A DNA stretch of 11,551 nt from Proteobacteria bacterium UBA6492. GTDB lineage: Bacteria; Pseudomonadota; Gammaproteobacteria; UBA6429; Thiohalophilaceae. Made by a program: the position numbers and the translations under genes. The stretch lies in the NCBI GenBank assembly GCA_002436485.1, contig DJMK01000091.1:1-11551 (forward strand), given 5' to 3'. This document shows, in pieces, positions 6,615 to 11,551 of the stretch; within the stretch, counting starts at the first letter, position 1; each line of letters begins with the position of its first letter. The notes beneath the pieces were generated by a model that made no database searches, was not told where the DNA came from, and was given only the letters and a program-made list of their open reading frames with translations.

Positions 6615-7049
6615 ATGTTGCATGCCCATCAAGACGGGTCATGCAGGGATGCTGCCGAACAATCATCGGCGACCAGTAAAAAAATCCTGATCTTTGAACC
6701 GGACGAATACCTTGCCAGCCTGTTACACATGCTGCTGGTGCGTGAGGGGTTTTCAATTCAGGCAATTACCGCACTGGAAAACGCACGTGGTCATATACTC
6801 GCAAAACCCGCGCCGGATTTAATCTTTATCACGAACCGCTGGCTGGTGGATGATCGCCCCATCATATTGCAGGCCATTGAAGATGAAGCGCGCTGGCAGA
6901 CAGTGCCCATCGTTATGTTAATGGACTACTTCAATATTGATGTCGTTGAAAATGCCATGAGTAATGGTGTGAACGATTACCTGATGCAACCGTTTCAACC
7001 GGGTGATTTACTGGATCTGATTCAACGTCATACCAACAACGATCAGTAA
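6615..7049 (+). CDS. Single-domain degenerate (pseudo-)receiver protein
   Basis: The 144-residue product has the CheY-like layout: beta1 KKILIFEPDEYLASLLHMLLVREGF (22-46), PAPDLIFITNRWL (65-77), TVPIVMLMDYFNIDVVENAMSNGVNDYLMQPFQPGDLLDLI (96-136). No DNA-binding or enzymatic domain follows. The key receiver residues are changed. The acidic pair is Glu28-Pro29, the phosphoacceptor Asp position holds Thr73 (PDLIFIT instead of PDLxxLD), the conserved Thr/Ser holds Met103 (MLMD), and the conserved Lys before Pro-Phe holds Gln125. It therefore should not be phosphorylated in the usual way, and probably acts as a protein-interaction module. The start at 6615 has GAGG five bases upstream (6606-6609); the frame could begin at 6528, but that adds 29 unrelated residues without a ribosome binding site. 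The partner is unknown. Confidence 0.82.
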   Translation: MLHAHQDGSCRDAAEQSSATSKKILIFEPDEYLASLLHMLLVREGFSIQAITALENARGHILAKPAPDLIFITNRWLVDDRPIILQAIEDEARWQTVPIVMLMDYFNIDVVENAMSNGVNDYLMQPFQPGDLLDLIQRHTNNDQ

Positions 7050-7066
7050 ACGTTATTCGTCGTTTT
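7035..7066 (+). terminator. Weak hairpin at convergent gene ends
   Basis: AACAACGA (7035-7042) pairs with TCGTCGTT (7057-7064) at seven of eight positions, and the downstream arm runs into TTTT (7063-7066). It spans the stop codons of the receiver gene and the ATPase gene. It is AT-rich with a 14-base loop, so it would be a poor terminator, but it is the only candidate between the two converging units. Confidence 0.2.
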
Positions 7067-8837
7067 CTGGTGGCACCACTTTGAGTACTTCTTCCATGGT
7101 CGTCAAACCCATGGCAACCTTGCGCGCACCAGAAATACGCATAGTCGTCATACCCTGCTTGAGAGCATCTCGACGGATCGAGCGGCTATCACTTTCCGCT
7201 GAAATATTGTTACGTAATGTTTGATCCAGTGTCATCATTTCATATATGCCGACGCGCCCGACAAAACCGGTGTTACGGCATTCATCACAACCGACCGGTT
7301 TGTAAAACTTGCCTTCGCCGGACAGCTTCCAGGGGTGGGTCAATGACTTCCAGATATCCGGATCGATCTCGGTCGGCTCCTTGCAATGTGGGCACAGGAC
7401 ACGCACCAGGCGTTGTCCCATTACGCCAATCACAGTGGCATTAATCAGGTAAGCAGGTACGCCAATTTCACGCAAGCGTGGAATCGCGGCAGGTGCATTG
7501 TTGGTGTGTAGGGTGGAAAGCACAAGGTGACCCGTCAGGGCCGCCTGGATCGCCATTTCGGCTGTTTCACGATCACGAATCTCACCCACCATGATAATGT
7601 CCGGATCCTGGCGTAGCAGTGTACGTATACCAGCGGCAAAGTTTACACCGATGTTTTGTTGCACCTGCATCTGGTTAAAGTCCGGAATCACCATTTCAAT
7701 CGGATCTTCCACAGTGCAAACATTCACTTCAGGTCGAGCCAGTTGTCGTAAGGTAGAATAAAGTGTCGTGGTTTTACCTGAACCGGTCGGGCCAGTGACC
7801 AGCACGATACCATGCGGTTGACTGATCATGTTATTCCAGTCGGTTATATCCTTTTCACTGAAACCAAGCGCGGTGAAGTCCTTGACCAGCACATCGGGGC
7901 TAAAGATACGCATTACCATCTTTTCACCAAACGCAGTAGGCATGGTCGATAAACGCAACTCGATTTCATCCCCGTCCGGCGTTTTACTCTTGATACGACC
8001 ATCCTGCGGGCGACGCTTTTCCACCACGTCCATGCGGCCCAGCACCTTGATACGCGATATCACCACGTTCATAACCGGTGTTGGCATCTCGTAAACGGTA
8101 TGCATGACGCCATCGATACGAAAACGGATATTACTCATATCACGGCGTGGCTCAAGGTGAATATCACTGGCACGTTGTTGAAAGGCAAATTGCAGTAACC
8201 AGTCAACAATATGTACGACGGATTGATCGTTGGTATCGAGTCGTCCGGATTTACCCAGCTCGATTAATTGTTCAAAGTTGGTGACACCCGGAATGTCATC
8301 ATCGCTTTCGGACGTGGCACGTCGAATGGAATGACTGACACTGTAAAACTCGTTCAGAAAACGGGGAATATCAACCGGGTTGGCTATCACGCGTTTGATT
8401 TGCAAACCGGTAATATGCACCAGTTCGTTTTCCCAGCTGTGTAGATACGGTTCGCCTGTAGCAATGGTCACCGTGGTATCGGTCACCTCAATCGGCAGAA
8501 TTTTATGTCGATTGGCGTAGGCAGAGGACATAACCCCGGTCACCGAGGTGACATCTATCTTCAAAGGATCGATGCGCATGTACGGTAAGCCGCTGCTCTT
8601 GGCCAACCATTCAGTCAGGGATTCCAGGGTGAGTTTTTTCTTCGGATTCTGTTTATCAACCCATTCCTGTTGTGACACGATAACCAACGGATGAATGTCC
8701 AGCCCGCCGGTTCTTGCCGGCATCAGGAATTCATCCGCGGTGTGTTTGTCAATGCGGCCATCTTCAACCAGCCCATCGATAACCTCGCGCAGGGTGATTT
8801 TCCTGTCTGTTGCACTCTTTATGGCATGTTGTGACAT
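7053..8837 (-). CDS. PulE/GspE/PilB-family secretion (type II/IV pilus) ATPase
   Basis: These cytoplasmic hexameric ATPases drive assembly of pseudopili or type IV pili. The 594-residue protein has an N-terminal GspE/MshE-like region (about 10-165), then a linker and the ATPase core. The core shows ASDIHLEP (223-230), RFRIDGVMH, RRPQDGRI, Walker A GPTGSGKT (349-356), Asp box CTVEDPIE (374-381), Walker B DIIMVGEIRD (413-422) and His box TGHLVLSTLHTN (435-446). A four-cysteine zinc site follows: Cys482, Cys485, Cys517 and Cys520. All catalytic motifs are intact. The ATG follows the ptsP stop after one base, so co-expression with ptsP is very likely. No inner-membrane platform protein, pilin or secretin gene lies in the window, so PilB, GspE and MshE cannot be told apart. 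The unusual partner suggests an orphan copy rather than the main system ATPase. Confidence 0.92.
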   Translation of the reverse strand: MSQHAIKSATDRKITLREVIDGLVEDGRIDKHTADEFLMPARTGGLDIHPLVIVSQQEWVDKQNPKKKLTLESLTEWLAKSSGLPYMRIDPLKIDVTSVTGVMSSAYANRHKILPIEVTDTTVTIATGEPYLHSWENELVHITGLQIKRVIANPVDIPRFLNEFYSVSHSIRRATSESDDDIPGVTNFEQLIELGKSGRLDTNDQSVVHIVDWLLQFAFQQRASDIHLEPRRDMSNIRFRIDGVMHTVYEMPTPVMNVVISRIKVLGRMDVVEKRRPQDGRIKSKTPDGDEIELRLSTMPTAFGEKMVMRIFSPDVLVKDFTALGFSEKDITDWNNMISQPHGIVLVTGPTGSGKTTTLYSTLRQLARPEVNVCTVEDPIEMVIPDFNQMQVQQNIGVNFAAGIRTLLRQDPDIIMVGEIRDRETAEMAIQAALTGHLVLSTLHTNNAPAAIPRLREIGVPAYLINATVIGVMGQRLVRVLCPHCKEPTEIDPDIWKSLTHPWKLSGEGKFYKPVGCDECRNTGFVGRVGIYEMMTLDQTLRNNISAESDSRSIRRDALKQGMTTMRISGARKVAMGLTTMEEVLKVVPPENDE

Positions 8838-8838
8838 A

Positions 8839-11106
8839 TCAACGACCTGCTCTGATCAAACCACCCATTCCGGCGGTTTCGAGCTTTTCATTCAAGAAGT
8901 TACGAATAGATACAGCATCTTCCATATTCAGCGCCTCGTCAAGGTATTGCCGTGCACGATCGGTCGAAAGATTTCGAATAACCCATTTGATACGATTCAA
9001 ACTGGATGCACTCATACTCAGGCTGTCTATACCCATACCAACCAGCAAAACAACTGCAGCAGGATCACCGGCCATTTCACCACAAACACTCACCGGTTTA
9101 CCGGCCCGATGCGCGGCATTAACCGTGTCATAGACCGCGCGCAGTACCGCCGGATGCAAGGCATCGTATAACGATGCAACCCGTGAATTGTTTCGGTCCA
9201 CTGCCAGCAGGTATTGGGTCAGGTCGTTAGTGCCAATCGAAAGGAATTCAACGCGCCGCGCAAGCTGCTCTGCCTGGTAGACGGCCGATGGGACCTCGAT
9301 CATCACTCCAACATGTGGTTTTGTGATGGTTGCCCCTTCTTCTTGTAACTCATCCACGGCACGGTGAATCAGGGACAAGGCTTCATCGAGTTCAGCGATG
9401 TGGCTAATCATGGGCAACAGGATCTCGAGATTATCAAGACCAGAAGCCGCTCGCAGCATGGCACGCACCTGTACCAGGAACAATTCCGGGTGGTCGAGAG
9501 TAATCCGAATACCGCGCCACCCCAAAAATGGATTGTCCTCGATGATCGGAAAATATGGCAGCGCCTTGTCACCACCGACATCCAAAGTACGTAAAGTCAC
9601 CGGACGTGGCGCAAACGCCATAAGTGCCTGTCGATAAATACGCAACTGTTCTTCTTCACCCGGAAAACGTTGCCTGACCATGAATGGAAACTCGGTACGA
9701 TACAGGCCAATACCATCTGCACCACTATTTAATGACGGCGTGATATCCGATAACAAGCCGGTATTGGCCTTGAGCGGTATGGATTTGCCATCTTCCGTGA
9801 CAGAAGGTTGATCCCGCAAGTTAACCAGTTCAGCATTCAGCCCTTCTTCTTCACTTGCCAGTCGTTCATACTCGGCACGAACTTCTTTACCCGGTGAGAC
9901 AAAGACGTTACCACTGTAACCATCGGCAATAATATTTTGGCCATCGATGCGACCAACAGGTAAATCGACCGCTCCCATCACTGCAGGAATTCCCAGTGCC
10001 CGCGCCAGGATGGAAACATGTGAAGTTCTTGAACCACTGGCGCTGACTACACCAACCAGATTTTCACGTGGCACTTCGGCCAGTTGCGCTGCCGTGATCT
10101 CATCACCGACCAGGATGGTTCTGGGCGGATAGTGCAAATCACGTTTCGCATTTTGTAACAGGTAATGCAGAATCCGCCTGGCCAGTTCACGCAGATCTTC
10201 ACCGCGTTCACGCATGTAGGGATCGTCCATCTCGGCAAATGCCTGGATTTGTTCATCCACGGTACGCCGCAAGGCGGCCGGTGCCCACATTCCTTCCATG
10301 ATGCGCGCCGCTGTTACACCGCGCAATGAATGGCTATCCAACATTAATAAATAGGCGTCAAACAACGCCCGCTCACCTGCTGGCAAGACATCCTGTAAGC
10401 GTTTGGATAACGTGGTGATATCCTGTTTCACCGAGGTCAGTGCCGTATTAAAGGCATCTATCTCAGCATCCATGTCAGTTACATTACGATCCGGAATTTT
10501 TTCCAGGTCGGTTTCAGGATAAATGGCAACCGCTTTGCCAATGGCAACACCTGGCGCGCCAGACAAACCCAGGATCGGTCTGATACTGGCACCATCGTGT
10601 TGGCTTAATAATTTATCGATTTCACCACTGGCCTCGGCATGTGCCATCGCGCCAGCCAGTTGTGCTGCAATGGTAATTAAAAAGTTTTCCTGTTCTTCAT
10701 CGAAGCGCCTGGCTGCCACCTGTTGCACAACAAGGACACCTAGCACCTTACGATGATGAATGATCGGTACACCCAGAAAACCAAAAAACTGTTCTTCGGC
10801 GGTTTCAGGAAAATAAACAAACCGCGGGTGGTTCGGCGCATCGTCTATATTGACCGGCTCCGCCCGGTTGGCCACCATGCTCACCAGGCCCTGGTCAAAC
10901 GCAAGCCGTACATGCCCTACCGACTCGGGTGCCAAACCTTCTGTGGCCATCAATACATGCTGCAGTAGATTGTCATCTGTCAGATAGACGGAGCACACAT
11001 CGGCACCCATCGCTTCGCGTACACCCTTGACGATAATTTCCAACGCCTGATCAAGGTTGCGGGCGGCATTCACCTCCTGAATGATGCGACGCAAGGTAGT
11101 TAACAT
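8839..11106 (-). CDS. ptsP: PEP-protein phosphotransferase PtsP (EI-Ntr) with GAF domain
   Basis: PtsP autophosphorylates from phosphoenolpyruvate and passes the phosphate to NPr (PtsO) and then PtsN, the nitrogen PTS, which regulates rather than transports. The 755 residues hold an N-terminal GAF domain (about 17-155), the enzyme I N-terminal swivel domain with LSGAPGVAIGKA (181-192) and phospho-acceptor His363 in GSRTSHVSI, then the PEP-binding barrel. The barrel shows GIGLYRTEF (466-473), LRTLDVGGDK, GWRGIR, MIEVPSA, GTNDLTQY (625-632) and Cys675 in VCGEMAGDP. The GAF domain excludes ordinary sugar enzyme I, and PEP synthase has a different order. In E. coli the GAF domain responds to glutamine and 2-oxoglutarate. 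The ATG at 11106 lies 25 bases after the rppH stop; this rppH-ptsP order is common in gammaproteobacteria. The next gene starts one base after the stop. Confidence 0.97.
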   Translation of the reverse strand: MLTTLRRIIQEVNAARNLDQALEIIVKGVREAMGADVCSVYLTDDNLLQHVLMATEGLAPESVGHVRLAFDQGLVSMVANRAEPVNIDDAPNHPRFVYFPETAEEQFFGFLGVPIIHHRKVLGVLVVQQVAARRFDEEQENFLITIAAQLAGAMAHAEASGEIDKLLSQHDGASIRPILGLSGAPGVAIGKAVAIYPETDLEKIPDRNVTDMDAEIDAFNTALTSVKQDITTLSKRLQDVLPAGERALFDAYLLMLDSHSLRGVTAARIMEGMWAPAALRRTVDEQIQAFAEMDDPYMRERGEDLRELARRILHYLLQNAKRDLHYPPRTILVGDEITAAQLAEVPRENLVGVVSASGSRTSHVSILARALGIPAVMGAVDLPVGRIDGQNIIADGYSGNVFVSPGKEVRAEYERLASEEEGLNAELVNLRDQPSVTEDGKSIPLKANTGLLSDITPSLNSGADGIGLYRTEFPFMVRQRFPGEEEQLRIYRQALMAFAPRPVTLRTLDVGGDKALPYFPIIEDNPFLGWRGIRITLDHPELFLVQVRAMLRAASGLDNLEILLPMISHIAELDEALSLIHRAVDELQEEGATITKPHVGVMIEVPSAVYQAEQLARRVEFLSIGTNDLTQYLLAVDRNNSRVASLYDALHPAVLRAVYDTVNAAHRAGKPVSVCGEMAGDPAAVVLLVGMGIDSLSMSASSLNRIKWVIRNLSTDRARQYLDEALNMEDAVSIRNFLNEKLETAGMGGLIRAGR

Positions 11107-11131
11107 AATGCGGGATCGGGTTGTATTGCGA

Positions 11132-11551
11132 TCAACGGTGCTTCAACTGTTCGGCCAGCCTGGAAGCACCAATGGGTTTGATTAAGGGGATTAACTCCTG
11201 GAGTGCCTTGCTATAGACGGTTCGTTTGAAGGGTACAACCTTGTTGACGGTTTCCCAGTAATTGATCCAGCACCACTCATCGAACTCAGGCCGCTCAGAA
11301 CTATCCAGACGTACAGCAGCTTCGTCACCAATCAATTTGAGCATAAACCAGACCTGCTTTTGCCCAATGCAAAGCGGGCGATTTGGATGACGGCGCAGGA
11401 ATCGCTTGGGAATACGATAACGTAACCAGCTGGCAGTGCGACCAACGACTTCGACGTGTTGCGGTTGCAGACCGATTTCTTCGGCCAGCTCGCGATACAG
11501 CGCCTGCTCCGGCGTTTCATTGACCTGGATGCCGCCCTGGGGAAATTGCCA
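11132..11551 (-). CDS. rppH: RNA pyrophosphohydrolase RppH (partial, N-terminus outside window)
   Basis: RppH removes pyrophosphate from the 5' triphosphate end of mRNAs, which exposes them to RNase E. The frame is open from the right edge to the TGA at 11132-11134, giving the last 139 residues. They begin with WQFPQGGIQVNETPEQALYRELAEEIGL, which fits the Nudix box GX5EX7REUXEEXGU exactly. Further matches to E. coli RppH are RYRIPKRF, CIGQKQVWFMLKL, PEFDEWCWINYW and VVPFKRTVY. E. coli RppH has 176 residues, and about 36 N-terminal residues should lie beyond the edge. It is the upstream visible member of an rppH-ptsP-ATPase unit with short gaps. Confidence 0.95.
   Translation of the reverse strand, partial: WQFPQGGIQVNETPEQALYRELAEEIGLQPQHVEVVGRTASWLRYRIPKRFLRRHPNRPLCIGQKQVWFMLKLIGDEAAVRLDSSERPEFDEWCWINYWETVNKVVPFKRTVYSKALQELIPLIKPIGASRLAEQLKHR

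Noticed and set aside
8695..9171. 158-codon plus-strand open frame across the ATPase/ptsP junction
   Set aside because: It is antisense to two genes with intact motifs and has no family resemblance.
8839..11106. PEP synthase or sugar-type enzyme I
   Set aside because: The N-terminal GAF domain followed by the GSRTSHVSI swivel domain and PEP barrel is the EI-Ntr order; PEP synthase begins with an ATP-grasp domain.

Overview
The window looks like chromosomal housekeeping DNA from a gammaproteobacterium outside the enterics. The evidence is an E. coli-type bifunctional argA (kinase-like plus GNAT domains), a metallo-hydrolase argE, an orphan-style dam methylase very similar in layout to E. coli Dam, and an rppH-ptsP pair. 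I see no mobile element, CRISPR array, tRNA or rRNA.

Layout from left to right. A leftward polyphosphate kinase gene (ppk1) enters from the left edge and starts with GTG at 1561; its C-terminal domain lies outside the window. A 432-bp AT-rich gap (1562-1993) separates it from a rightward block. That block is argE (1994-3142), two tandem Slp-family outer-membrane lipoprotein genes joined by 4-bp ATGA overlaps (3139-3702 and 3699-4178), a 105-bp gap, argA (4284-5612), and dam (5612-6436), which overlaps argA by one base. After a 178-bp gap with a long-loop hairpin comes a short single-domain receiver-like protein (6615-7049) that has lost the residues needed for phosphorylation.

The right half is a leftward operon: rppH (partial at the right edge, ending at 11132), ptsP (EI-Ntr, 8839-11106) and a PulE/GspE/PilB-type secretion ATPase (7053-8837). 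The ATPase ATG lies one base after the ptsP stop. The two blocks converge with three bases between stop codons.

How the parts relate: ArgA makes N-acetylglutamate and ArgE removes the acetyl group at the ornithine step, so the first and fifth steps of the linear arginine pathway sit close together. PtsP starts the nitrogen phosphotransfer cascade, RppH primes mRNA for decay, and Ppk1 stores phosphate. The themes are nutrient status and gene regulation rather than a defence or mobile cassette.

The less ordinary points are the degenerate receiver, the pair of Slp lipoproteins embedded between arginine genes (one with a Trp/Tyr/His-rich tail), dam coupled to argA, and a secretion ATPase coupled to ptsP with no pilus or secretion partners in view. 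I did not find convincing evidence of a wholly new system.
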